Origin: Sinohyriopsis cumingii
Lineage: Eukaryota; Mollusca; Bivalvia; Unionida; Unionidae
Direction: 5' to 3'
NCBI GenBank assembly: GCA_028554795.2
Contig: CM068841.1
Span: 28,575,721-28,639,720, forward strand
DNA length: 64,000 nt
Shown in pieces: positions 12,903 through 25,100 of the stretch. The first letter of the stretch is position 1. Each line of letters starts with the position of its first letter. The notes beneath the pieces are model-generated. The model worked only from the letters and a program-made list of their open reading frames with translations. It was not told the DNA's origin and ran no database searches. A program made the position numbers and the translations under genes.

Positions 12903-13154
12903 GGCCCCAGATGGCCAAACGGTTGATGGTGTTTGTCTTTACCAATCACTGCCATTCCATCTCTGTCCATGTTGGTTCAAGTCTCAAGCTCAGCTAAAAT
13001 GGGTATGTGAGAAAGCTTACCAATGGCTTACCATAGGTCCGTGGTTTTTACCAGGTTTTCCTAGGTTCTTCCTCCACCAGTTACACTGGCCACCAAGTAA
13101 AGATTATTATGTGCTGGAAAATGGTATTAATTACACAAAAATCAAACCAAAACA
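12903..13154 (+). mobile_element. tRNA-derived SINE, family 1, copy 3
   Basis: Forward copy, more divergent: degraded A and B boxes, the GTGAGAAAGCTTACCA body block, and a decayed tail. Flanks AGTAACAAAGG (12892-12902) and AGCATCAAAGG (13155-13165) are a probable imperfect target-site duplication. It lies less than 100 bp from copy 2 in the opposite orientation. Confidence 0.85.
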
Positions 13155-13459
13155 AGCATCAAAGGGGTATCTAATTCACTAGTCAATACATGTATCACAC
13201 TTTACAGGGGTTCTTGAATGATTTTTTAACCAAAGGCACATCCAGACCACTAGTCTAATACATGTACCAAACTTCATAGGAGTATAATGAATGATTTCAA
13301 ATTATCCAGTATTTCCCTTTATGCACATTTGTGCATCAGAGATGCACGCTGGAGAAAACAGATGCACATGTTTTGTTGCCATGCGTTTTTTTGACACAAA
13401 GGATTCGAATAATGTGATCAGGATTTATTTAATATCCAATGCTTTGGATGAGGGATGGC

Positions 13460-13605
13460 ATCGTGTATACTTCGAGCATAGGCATAGACTGGTTCCCTGC
13501 ATTGTTTGCTCTCTGCACTGCACACCTCTATTCATAAAGTGGAGTGCAATGCAGGGAGCACACAAAAAAAGGAACCAGACTAGCATAGTCAATGTTATGA
13601 TGGAG
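13460..13605. repeat. Imperfect hairpin, arms ~60 bp
   Basis: The left arm from about 13466 (GCATAGACTGGTTCC ... GCTCTCTGCACTGCACACC) is matched in reverse complement by the right arm to about 13600 (GGAGTGCAATGCAGGGAGC ... GGAACCAGACTAGCATAG). The loop is short, TCTATTCATAAAG. It could be a small MITE or a structured RNA; no identity is claimed. Confidence 0.6.
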
Positions 13606-14540
13606 TAGCTTCCCATAATCTTGTGAGCTCTCACGCGATTTCCATCGAGCTCAGTAGGATGTCGTCTAGATGTTTAACTTCAATTCTTGTTGCACTAGAA
13701 AGTGATCTCCAGATTAAAATGGCATACACTTAGAATCATTAGCAGAGAAAGTGAAAGATGCAAAACACAAAAGAGTAACCATGGTTCTAACTTTAATGAA
13801 AAATGGAGGAAATAATTCCTTTGATTGGAATAAGGCACATCCATTAAGATTACTAGCGTGACTTCTGATCATGTGATTGCGAAGACTGCAAAAATGAATA
13901 ATCCTTTCATGACAGGGTTTCAGAATTTAAAAAAATCTGGAGAACACATTATAACCCAAGAAATTCTTTTACAACAAAGAATCAGTAAACTTGCAGAGAC
14001 AAATGCATTATTTGGATTACAAAGTCAGGGGGTCATTGCAGATTTTGTTGATTTTTAACTTTGCAGCAATAAAAGAAAGATCTTAAAGTTCAAGTGTAAT
14101 TTATTAGAAAGAAGATGAATCATTAGCCTCCTTGATTTTTGGATAATTATGTTCTAGGACGAAGTACAATGAAACCAAAGATAGTACATATTTTATGACA
14201 GTAAATTAACTGCCATTTGGTCTTTTTTGTACTGACTTATATGTAATATGTTGGTCTATAAAATTGCTTCACAAAGATTTTAAGGAGACTATTAAAAGCA
14301 TGATTTTAAACTAAAAGAAAAATGAAATAATAAAATTATTCTCTGAATGGACAATACATTTGTTTGTTAATTGTGTATGTTAGTTTATTTGTCTGTTTAA
14401 AGAGAGAGAGAGAGACCCCATACCCCCAGTTCTGACACCAAGGTGTGTTTTTCACCCCAATTTTACACCCTTTGGGGATACACTGCAGATTTATACTCTA
14501 AGAATTAAAATATGATGCCCATATGGACATAACCTATTAA
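13606..14540. other. Unassigned stretch with one short open frame
   Basis: A plus-strand open frame at 13858-14058 (66 codons) has a plausible amphipathic composition (QQRISKLAETNALFGLQ) but no recognised domain or splice context; a remnant of a mobile element is as likely as a gene. A (GA)n tract lies near 14400. Confidence 0.3.
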
Positions 14541-14543
14541 CAT

Positions 14544-14695
14544 ATCCCATGCCAACCCATTAATATATCCCATGCCAACCCATTAACATATCCCATGCCA
14601 ACCCATTAATATATCCCATGCCAACCCATTAACATATCCCATGCCAACCCATTAACATAGCCCATGCCAACCCATTAATATATCCCATGCCAACC
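14544..14695. repeat. 23-bp minisatellite, ~7 copies
   Basis: Unit CCCATGCCAACCCATTAATATAT, alternating with a CATAT variant. Units are nearly identical, so the array is young or homogenised. Confidence 0.9.
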
Positions 14696-14844
14696 CTTTG
14701 GATAATAAGAACTTTCACATTTGAGCAATATCCATGGATTGCTGTTTTGAGTTATCAATGTTCCAAGTTTCTCTATTTTTCTGAGGCCATGTTTGCTTGT
14801 CTTTCCTAACACTATCCTGTGTTATATAATATTGCAACATCACT

Positions 14845-15540
14845 AAGGCCAGTCAACAGGTAGAATTACTAGCAATAAGTACAATCACTAAGGCCGGGCA
14901 ACATCTGGCATCTGATCTATTGACCACTGGTACAATCACTAAGGCCAGGAAACATCTGGTATCTGAACTATTGACCAATGGTACAATCATTAAGGCCAGT
15001 CAGCATCTGGCACCTGAGCTATTGACCTTTGGTACAATCACTAAGGCCAGGAAACATCTGGTATCTGAACTATTGACCAATGGTACAATCATTAAGGCCA
15101 TCAGCATCTGGCACCTGAGCTACTGACCATTGGTACAATCACTAAGGCCAGGAAACATCTGGTATCTGAGCTACTGACCATTGGTACAATCACTAAGGCC
15201 AGGAAACATCTGGTATCTGAACTATTGACCAATGGTACAATCATTAAGGCCAGTCAGCATCTGGCACCTGAGCTATTGACCACTGGTACAATCATTAAGG
15301 CCAGGAAACATCTGGTATCTGAGCTACTGACCATTGGTACAATCACTAAGGCCAGGAAACATCTGGTATCTGAGCTATTGACCATTGGTACAATCACTAA
15401 GGCCTCACTAGAGCTTGTGATTGAGCTCATGGACATAGGTAAAAGTCACTAAAACCAGGCAACAGCTAGCAGTTCAACCAATGACCATGGGTTTAATCAC
15501 TACGACCAGACAACAGCTAGTGGCTGAACTATTGGTAAAA
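14845..15540. repeat. 51-bp minisatellite, ~13 copies
   Basis: The unit contains TACAATCACTAAGGCCAGGA, AACATCTGGTATCTGA and CTATTGACCAATGG. Because 51 is a multiple of three, the array stays open in frame (17-residue repeat TNGTIIKASQHLAPELL) without being a gene. It lies just downstream of SCAP exon H. The last units decay toward 15540. Confidence 0.9.
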
Positions 15541-15674
15541 AACTATGAAAGTGCCAAGTAGGACTGACTAATATGGTAGAACTTAATAATACAAGTAAAC
15601 AGTGATAAAGATAGTAAAACAGACTGCAACAACATTTGGTCAAGGGAATGAAACTTAAATGTTATCTACATTAC

Positions 15675-16141
15675 CAGCACTCCAACTCCTTGACCGGTAA
15701 TCCATCATTACTTGTTGGTGACTTTCTAATGCAACAGCCTCTACCATGAAGCGATGGTGTTCCTCATATACTCCAGAAAATCTGCCACTGAAATCATACC
15801 CTCCATTTGTTGTTCCAGGAGACGGGACATGTGAGGAATTAGAAAATGTCTGTGGTCCAGTATTGGAATTTTTACTTGAATTTATACTTTGATGTATGTT
15901 ATCCATGTTCCTGGCTAGTGAAGAGAAATCAGTATCAATTGTTGATCTGAGATCAGGTTCGAATTCAAATCTATTACTCTTAGATGTCATTCTGTGTCGT
16001 GGTTGTGGATTTTTGTCATGACAACTGAAAAGATCACCTGAATCTGGGTCAATATCCTGATGTCTGTTTCCACAGAAATCAAAGTCACTCTCTTCTGAAG
16101 ATCTATTCCTCACCGAGTTTCTGATAAGTGATGGCATGACA
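15675..16141 (-). CDS. SCAP: SCAP exon H: low-complexity insert of the WD domain
   Basis: A 467-nt exon starting with one base completing a glycine codon, then [18 protein letters not shown]. It is mostly Ser/Asp/Asn-rich, with two anchors shared with human [15 protein letters not shown] (human DLTCLIDTNFS) and [14 protein letters not shown] (human GYDFSCLVQRVYQEE). It ends SRSWSA plus one base at a GTAATG donor, just before the expected SIWSLEL blade. The acceptor is TATTTCAG. The donor is a weaker match than the others, so the 3' end is the least certain border. No following WD exon was recognised in 1-15674. Confidence 0.9.
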
Positions 16142-19100
16142 CTGAAATACATTTAAAAAGAAAACTGAATACATGTATATCATCTGGTAATAAATATTTA
16201 TTATTATGTTCAGTCTAAAACTGACTATTGGTCTATGTATTATTGTGGGATTCTGACTACATCACTACAATTTGGGGTCAAAGAGACGTAGCAACAAGAT
16301 TTTAATAATGTCAACCTTGGCAACCAAGTCTGACATATGTCACGAAATCAGACTAATTCCATACATATTACGCTCTGAATGGGCAAAGTCATAAATCAAA
16401 CAATAAATGCCTGTCCCAATTATAGTACAAGTCACATAGCTCATGTAGGAGGTCTAAGTCACTTTCTGCAGTACATGTGTCATTTTGGAAAATTTTATTA
16501 AACATATCTTTAAATGACATTTATTCCCTTTATTTCGCACAATGTCCATCCAAATTCAACTGAAGATTATTGTATCAATTCCTTGAAAAATGCTTAATGG
16601 CAAGTTCAGTGATAACATACTTCGACATACTTAGGCATAATCAAGCAAGAAGGGTGATCTCATTTAAACCCATTTTGTCATGTGCTATGACGTAAGACGG
16701 AACGCGCCAGTGGTAGGGAAAAAGATGTACTACAAAACATAAACAGAGATGTGACAATGCTGTCATTTATAAACAAAGCTGGGAAAATACTCACAGGAAA
16801 TAATTTGCACACAAGTCCAATAAATTGGAGGCAATTATGTAATTTCACATATTTCTTCTCTATGGCATGTCATATAATTTATTCTAATTTGTACAAAATA
16901 CCTATGTTTCCCGTACAAGTATGTGCTTTCATACACATACATGTAAAAGACTAGAAAGATGGCTGTCAATTCAGATTTATTTTAGTTAAATTTTACTTCA
17001 TGCTAAATTATCATTTTGAAGAAATGTCATATGAACATGCTAAGAATAAAACTTATTGTATGTTACTTCTATATCCCATTCATAGTTGAATATCCATACA
17101 GGAGATGACTGAAGATGCATGCAACTTCTTGTTCACACAATCGTATACTTGATTCCCCCTGCACTAGTAACAGTTCAATCCAATATTGATTTTCTTGACC
17201 CAGTGTAATGCTGAACTTCCATTGTACAAGTCCATAGCAATAAAAAATTTCATCTAGAATTTTTATAACAATTAATGTGTAGATCACTCAAAAATCATAA
17301 CTGAATAAACTTTGTTTTTACTATATAATGATTAAATTATAAAAATAAAATTATTTGCTAAACTTATATCAGTAAATGAGCTTACATGACATGTGACTTG
17401 TACTATAATATGTCTCATCAAATTTAATTCCTTCTTTCGTTATTACATATTTTTGTGACACCACAGTGTGTTACTATGAATTTATTTCCTTTCATTAATA
17501 TGTGATATTACAAAATATCATCTTTTCTTTGGCAATTAAATGTGAATATTGGAAGAGGTTCTGTTTTTTCCATGGAACAATGACACACAACGCAAACATG
17601 TATATGAGCCAGAATCAACCTTGATTGGAACTAAGCAGGCTGGACTGCACAAGTTTTGTCACTACAATAAAAGCCTAAATTCACGTGTTTAAAGTAAGGA
17701 CATGAGCTATGGGGAGTAATGTATCAGCAGGCTGTATGCAGCCTGTGGGCCATATTTTGTGTAACCCTGACATAGAAGAATTATATTTATTCGGTCTTTA
17801 AATTCATAGCTCTTAGGAATCACAAAATTCATGACTACTGGTGTCTCATGACTATTCGTATGCCTTAAATATTGGTATTACATAAATACTAGTATCCCAT
17901 GAATACTGATACTCCATGATATCAGTATCTCATCATTATTTGTATCCCATAAAATTATCCCATCAATAATAGTATCTCATAAGTATTAGTATCTCATTAA
18001 TATTTCTATCTCAAAATTATTGATATCCCATGAATATTGGTATTCAATGAATATTAGTATCTTATGAATACAGTTATCCCCCCCTCAAAGTGAGTAAATT
18101 AACAGTAATAAGACTTGCCATATTAGATGTAGGATATTTCTGTTTATATCTCCTATTAAACACTGCATCAAATTCATACTCTTAAGTCATAAATTACCCA
18201 TCAGCAAACAGATGACCACACCACCATTGTTTCCAAGCTTCTATACCCACCACAACATTAACTTTCAGTGACTAAGGAAAGCTTTATGCCCGATTCTAGT
18301 AGTTTTAACAATCAATATAAGGCAGATCTTTTGCACCAATATTTTCATATTTAAGTTGAAAAAGGTATTTATTAAAAATTCCCTTTTCAAACCCATTATA
18401 AGTTCTGATTAACATCTTCTAAAATATAAATAAACTTGTAGATGTAGTGTGTGTAGATCAAATTGAATGGCAGTTTATTCCTAAATATCTGAAGGCAAAT
18501 TAAAATGGTAACTTATGCATGTAAAATAATTGTTTCATATATTAATTGACAAGAAACCTTTGTTGACTGGCCTGAGCAAGACTTATCAATACCAATAATA
18601 CAGCAACAAAACATTGCTAATGAATATTTTTTTTTAAATATACACTGCTCATTCATTTCAGCATGCCTTAAGAACACATGTACACTACTCTTATTTTAGC
18701 ATGCATACAGTCATAAGTCACAAATCCACCTATAACTGTAAAGCAGGTGTGGTTCCTTTTTTTTATTTCTTTCTCACAAAAAAAGCAGCATCTATGGTCA
18801 CATTTGTTTAACATTTAAAAAAGATAAATGAAAGCTGAAAAGGTTCTTAGTGCATATTTATTTAGAATCAACTTCATGAAATCACTAATTTTATTAAGTT
18901 ATGTAAGATTTTCTTCAACAAATATATTTTCCCAATAAATACCACAATACTTTATATGATAAAATATCAATAAATGAAAATGCTGGGAAATGCCTACAGC
19001 GGCAATGCTGTAAGAAATAAATATATATTAAAATTTCAGGTAAAATTTGTGTTTTAATTTTTTTTTAAATTCAGTTTTACTCAAATAATTATAAATGTCC

Positions 19101-22100
19101 TCTTCCATTCAACCATGAAATATTCAGCTGACTGTCATGGTGGTCCGAATGAGTGCTTTCTTGAGATCATAATTCCCATTAAAGCATGAATGAATACTTT
19201 TTCCAGTGACAAGATTATATAGTCTTCTACTTGGCTTCATGTCACATTTTCTAAACAAACAAACCTATTACCTAATGGAAAATAACCTTCTAGAAACATT
19301 TTTATTTTCACAAAATAAAATGCTAGCTATAATTAGAAAGCCTGTTGTTAAAATTCTAATACATAACCTGGGCTATGTCAGGTAGGGGAATTCCAATAAC
19401 CTATACCCAGACCCAAGTAAACATGTTTACTTCTAAATGATCCTGATATTAAACCCATACACAGAGAGAATATTTCAGCTATGTATTAGCAGTTTACATA
19501 ATAAAAACAATAAATAAAACAACTAACAAATAATGCAGATTAAATATGCATAACACTGTATTCTTAATTAAGTAATAAATGAATGATAACCTTTATCTTG
19601 ATAACTTGTGAGTGATGGGGCCCTTTAACAGTGACCATGGTGTAAGTGAGGGTGCAATATAGCAAGAGTGACTAAAACTATGGTTGACAATTGAGTGGAA
19701 AAGGGGGATGCTGTGCTAGCAGCTTTTGTTTGTACATGAAAAATGAAATCTCCATTGTCCTATACAACTCACTGTCTACTGATTTATATATTTTTTATGG
19801 ATATTAGATCTGAAATAGTTAAAATCAATAAATTGATCTGCATAATTAGAAACTTTTGATGTGTTTATTTGCTTCAGCTTATCCTATTTACCCAATGACA
19901 TCCCCATGCTTAATGATAAGCCACCACCAACCCATCAGCCTACTCCCATTTTTGCAAATTTCTGCAAATATCTACTAAAGACCTTCAATCTGACTAAGCT
20001 CTAACTTGCTCCAAGCAACAAGATCATGTATTCAGCATGATAGAGAACAAGATTATAATCAGACTGAATAGGTCTATTACAATTTTAAAATATGTATCTG
20101 GATGGCCCCCTGGGAAAATACTGTAAATGTATGACTGTGACTCACCCAACTCTATTTATACACTTGAGGCATTCTCCAGTAGCAGAGTCCCAGATTCGTA
20201 GCTGACCACCAAGACAACAGCTCACAATCATGTTCCCATATACAGCAATACACTCTACATCCTGTAACATAAACATAAGGAATTACATGGCACTACTGAA
20301 AAAAGTAGAAAAAATGTTTACTGCAGCAATTTAACAGTTTTTTTAAATTGAAATATTTCAAAACTGTATCCGATGAAGTATTTCCTTTGTTGCAGTTCTT
20401 ATCATTTTAAATATTGCCAGGCCTTCTCATCCAATCAAATTTAAATATTGCCAGGCCTTCTCATCCAATCAAATTTAAATATTGCCAGGCCTTCTCATCC
20501 AATCAAATTTAAATATATATCTGATTTATTTTGCCATAGATCAGGCCCTCTGCTAAGCTGTTATACATTTTGTCGGTAGATCCAGTAAGTCAGGAATGTA
20601 TCTGAGCTATCTTGATAAAAATGTACTTGAAATCCATATTTGAAAGGACATGTGATCGGCTGAATGGACATAATGACATACTAGTGTTGAACAAAAGTTA
20701 CTGTCTTATGTTGGTGTAGGCCTGCATGCAAGTTTTTTGTGGTCACCCACACGCGACCTAAAAGAGAGTACCCAGAAATCTGCCATGATTCAGTGTCATG
20801 TACATGTAGTTGTTATTCAATAACTACTGGATACTTTCATTGCACAAGCAATTAATGGGAATACAACATAAGCAATTAACAATGTATACCAAATAACCTC
20901 AACACTTTAACATACATACCTGAGCTAGCTTCTAGTAATCATGGAAGTAAATTAGTTTTAAAGTAGTACAGTATGTCTAATGACATGAGGTAACATTTAA
21001 TTGGTTTGTCACTAGCTGTGCAAAGCAAATGGAGACAATAATTCATTGTACTGTCCTGAATGCTAGAAGACAGCCTAGACACAAACTCATGCTTGTCTTT
21101 TATGTACTTATCAGTTTAAATATTTTATTTCAAACCAATCAGAATAAATGCACATCTTTTGGATACAAGATACCCATGAAGTGATTGATGTTCGACTAAA
21201 TAACAAAGATTTCCAGGAAATCATGATGAGTCCGTTTCTTCCTTCATTTTATTCTTATTAAAGTCTGAGTATTGAAACCATCTCTGATTGCTGTCCAGAG
21301 ACTCCAACATACCAAATTTTATTAAGAGAACAAGATATCTTTAAATGCAATGCAAAATTCTTTGTCAATAAGTTTGACTTGAACCTGATATCAAGCAGAG
21401 TAGATCGATGAACTTGTCTCAATGTCAAAATATACTACAAGTTAAAATTTGTTAAGTCTATAAGTACCATTTGTGGGGAATAAAATGGAGTTCTTGAAAT
21501 GATATCCTTCAGGGTATTCTTCTAATATATCAACAAAATGGATTTGATAAAAAAAAACATCATTCATTCTTTTTTGCGTTATGACAACAACAGCTAAAAA
21601 TCTCAAGACCATGGACTATAAAATTATTGTCAGTGTGCAAGTTACCAACTTGTTCACTGGAATGTAAAAAAAATTGTTTGGTCAAAATTCACTAGCACAT
21701 GTACAAGTCACTGTGTTCATAAGCTCAATGAAGGGAAAAATGCAAGTAATGACCTATAAATTTTCCTGAAAGTCAATTAGGTTTGATTTTAAAACTTCAC
21801 AAAAATGTGGATATGTTAAAGGTTAATTAAACACCATTTTCATTTGGACCTAGCTCCACACTTGTACAGTGTTATAGTGGACAAAAATCCTACTGATATG
21901 ACCATCTGTTCAGAAGTAGCCATGTAAAAATTTTCAGGAGGGCCACCAAGGCAGCTATTTTGAAGGTTAGAACATTTCTGCAAAGTCACATTAACATCAT
22001 TTTCATTCAGAACCAGCTACAAAAAGTGAAAAATGTTTTAGTGTAATCCCAATGTCAACATGGCCATACCTTGAAGAGAAGCGCTATGTCAACATGGCCA

Positions 22101-25100
22101 TACCTTGAAGAGAAGTGGCATGTCAACATGGCCATACCTTGAAGAGAAGCGCTATGTCAACATGGCCATACCTTGAAGAGAAGCGCTATGTCAACATGGC
22201 CATACCTTGAAAAAAATGGTATGTCAACATGGCCATACCCTGAAGAGAAGCGATATGTCATGTCAACATGGCCATACCTTGAAGAGAAGCAGTATGTCAA
22301 CATGGCCATACCTTGCAGAGAAGCGCTATGTCAACATGGCCATACCTTGAAAAAAATGGTATGTCAACATGGCCATACCCTGAAGAGAAGCGATATGTCA
22401 TGTCAACATGGCCATACCTTGAAGAGAAGCAGTATGTCAACATGGCCATACCTTGCAGAGAAGCGCTATGTCAACATGGCCATACCTTGAAAAAAATGGT
22501 ATGTCAACATGGCCATACCCTGAAGAGAAGCGGCATGTCAACATGGCCATTCCTTGAAGAGAAGTGGTATGTCAACATGGCCATACCTTGAAGAGAAGCG
22601 GTATGTCAACATGGTCATACCATGAAGAGAAGCGATATGTCAACATGGCCATACCATGAAGAGAAGCGATATGTCAACATGGCCATACCTTGAAGAGAAG
22701 TGGTATGTCAACATGGCCATACCTTGAAGAGAAGTGGTATGTCAACATGGCCATTCCTTGAAGAGAAGTGGTATGTCAACATGGCCATACCTTGAAGAGA
22801 AGCGGTATGTCAACATGGCCATACCATGAAGAGAAGCGATATGTCAACATGGCTATACCATGAAGAGAAGCGGTATGTCAACATGGCCATACCTTGAAGA
22901 GAAGCGGTATGTCAACATGGCCATACCTTGAAGAGAAGCAGTATGTCAACATGGCCATACCTTGAAGAGAAGCAGTATGTCAACATGGCCATACCTTGAA
23001 GAGAAGCGGTATGACAACATGGCCATACCTTGAAGAGAAGCAGTATGTCAACATGGCCATACCTTGAAGAGAAGCGGTATGTCAACATACCATGTCAACA
23101 TGGCCATACCTTGAAAAGAAGCAGTATGTCAACACGGCCATACCTTGAAGAGAAGTAGCATGTCAACATGGCAATACCTTGACGAGAAGCGGTATGTCAA
23201 CATGGCCATACCTTGAAGAGAAGCAGTATGTCAAGATGGCCATACCTTGAAGAGAAGCAGTATGTCAACATGGCCATACCTTGAAGAGAAGTGGTATGTC
23301 AACATGGCCATACCTTGAAGAGAATCGGTATGTCAACATGGCCATACCTTGAAGAGAAGTGGTATGTCAACATGGCCATACCATGAAGAGAAGCGATATG
23401 TCAACAAGGCCATACCATGAAGAGAAGCGGTATGTCAACATGGCCATACCTTGAAGAGAAGCAGTATGTCAACATGGCCATACCCTGAAGAGAAGCGGCA
23501 TGTCAACATGGCCATACCTTGAAGAGAAGCAGTATGTCAACATGGCCATACCTTGCAGAGAAGCGCTATGTCAACATGGCCATACCTTGAAGAGAAGTGG
23601 TATGTCAACATGGCCATTCCTTGAAGAGAAGTGGTATGTCAACATGGCCATACCTTGGAGAGAAGCAGTATGTCAACATGGCCATACCATGAAGAGAAGC
23701 GATATGTCAACATGGCCATACCATGAAGAGAAGCGGTATGTCAACATGGCCATACCTTGAAGAGAAGCAGTATGTCAACATGGCCATACCTTGAAGAGAA
23801 GCGGTATGCCAACATGGCCATACCATGAAGAGAAGCAGTATGTCAACATGGCCATACCTTGAAGAGAAGCAGTATGTCAACATGGCCATACCTTGAAGAG
23901 AAGCGGTATGTCAACATGGCCATATCTTGAAGAGAAGCAGTATGTCAACATGGCCATACCTTGAAGAGAAGCGGTATGTCAACATGGCCATACCATGAAG
24001 AGAAGCAGTATGTCAACATGGCCATACCTTGAAGAGAAGCAGTATGTCAACATGGCCACACCTTGAAAAGAAGCAGTATGTCAACATGGCCATACCTTGA
24101 AGAGAAGTAGCATGTCAACATGGCCATACCTTGACGAGAAGCGGTATGTCAACATGGCCATACCTTGAAGAGAAGCAGTATGTCAAGATGGTCATACCTT
24201 GAAGAGAAGCAGTATGTCAACATGGCCATACCTTGAAGAGAAGTGGTATGTCAACATGGCCATACCTTGAAGAGAATCGGTATGTCAACATGGCCATACC
24301 TTGAAAAGAAGTGGTATGTCAACATGGCCATACCATGAAGAGAAGCGATATGTCAACAAGGCCATACCATGAAGAGAAGCGGTATGTCAACATGGCCATA
24401 CCTTGAAGAGAAGCAGTATGTCAACATGGCCATACCCTAAAGAGAAGCGGCATGTCAACATGGCCATACCTTGAAGAGAAGCAGTATGTCAACATGGCCA
24501 TACCTTGCAGAGAAGCGCTATGTCAACATGGCCATACCTTGAAGAGAAGTGGTATGTCAACATGGCCATTCCTTGAAGAGAAGTGGTATGTCAACATGGC
24601 CATACCTTGGAGAGAAGCAGTATGTCAACATGGCCATACCATGAAGAGAAGCGATATGTCAACATGGCCATACCATGAAGAGAAGCGGTATGTCAACATG
24701 GCCATACCTTGAAGAGAAGCAGTATGTCAACATGGCCATACCTTGAAGAGAAGCGGTATGCCAACATGGCCATACCATGAAGAGAAGCAGTATGTCAACA
24801 TGGCCATACCTTGAAGAGAAGCAGTATGTCAACATGGCCATACCTTGAAGAGAAGCGGTATGTCAACATGGCCATATCTTGAAGAGAAGCAGTATGTCAA
24901 CATGGCCATACCTTGAAGAGAAGCGGTATGTCAACATGGCCATACCATGAAGAGAAGCAGTATGTCAACATGGCCATACCTTGAAGAGAAGCAGTATGTC
25001 AACATGGCCACACCTTGAAAAGAAGCAGTATGTCAACATGGCCATACCTTGAAGAGAAGTAGCATGTCAACATGGCCATACCTTGATGAGAAGCGGTATG

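Noticed and set aside
12577-12970. Open frames on both strands around 12.6-13.0 kb
   Set aside because: They are translations of two SINE copies (tRNA-derived, non-coding). The same applies to 28758-28991 and 45330-45512.
13291-13634. Frames on both strands across the hairpin
   Set aside because: The palindromic structure explains the paired frames; no domain or splice context.
14920-15452. Open frames with 17-residue repeats
   Set aside because: They follow from a 51-bp tandem unit; no start context, splice sites or homology.
1-15674. Remaining WD exons of SCAP
   Set aside because: Looked for on the minus strand (SIWSLEL, GHSGAI, WD motifs) but none found by eye; a translated search would be decisive.
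16690-16730. CRE-like TGACGTAA as a promoter
   Set aside because: A single match inside a SCAP intron with no other promoter evidence.
22173-24841. Long open frames with repeated STWPYLEEK / QHGHTLKRS peptides
   Set aside because: The unit is 34 bp, not a multiple of three, so the frame rotates; both strands stay open for the same reason. It is a minisatellite in an intron, not a repeat protein.
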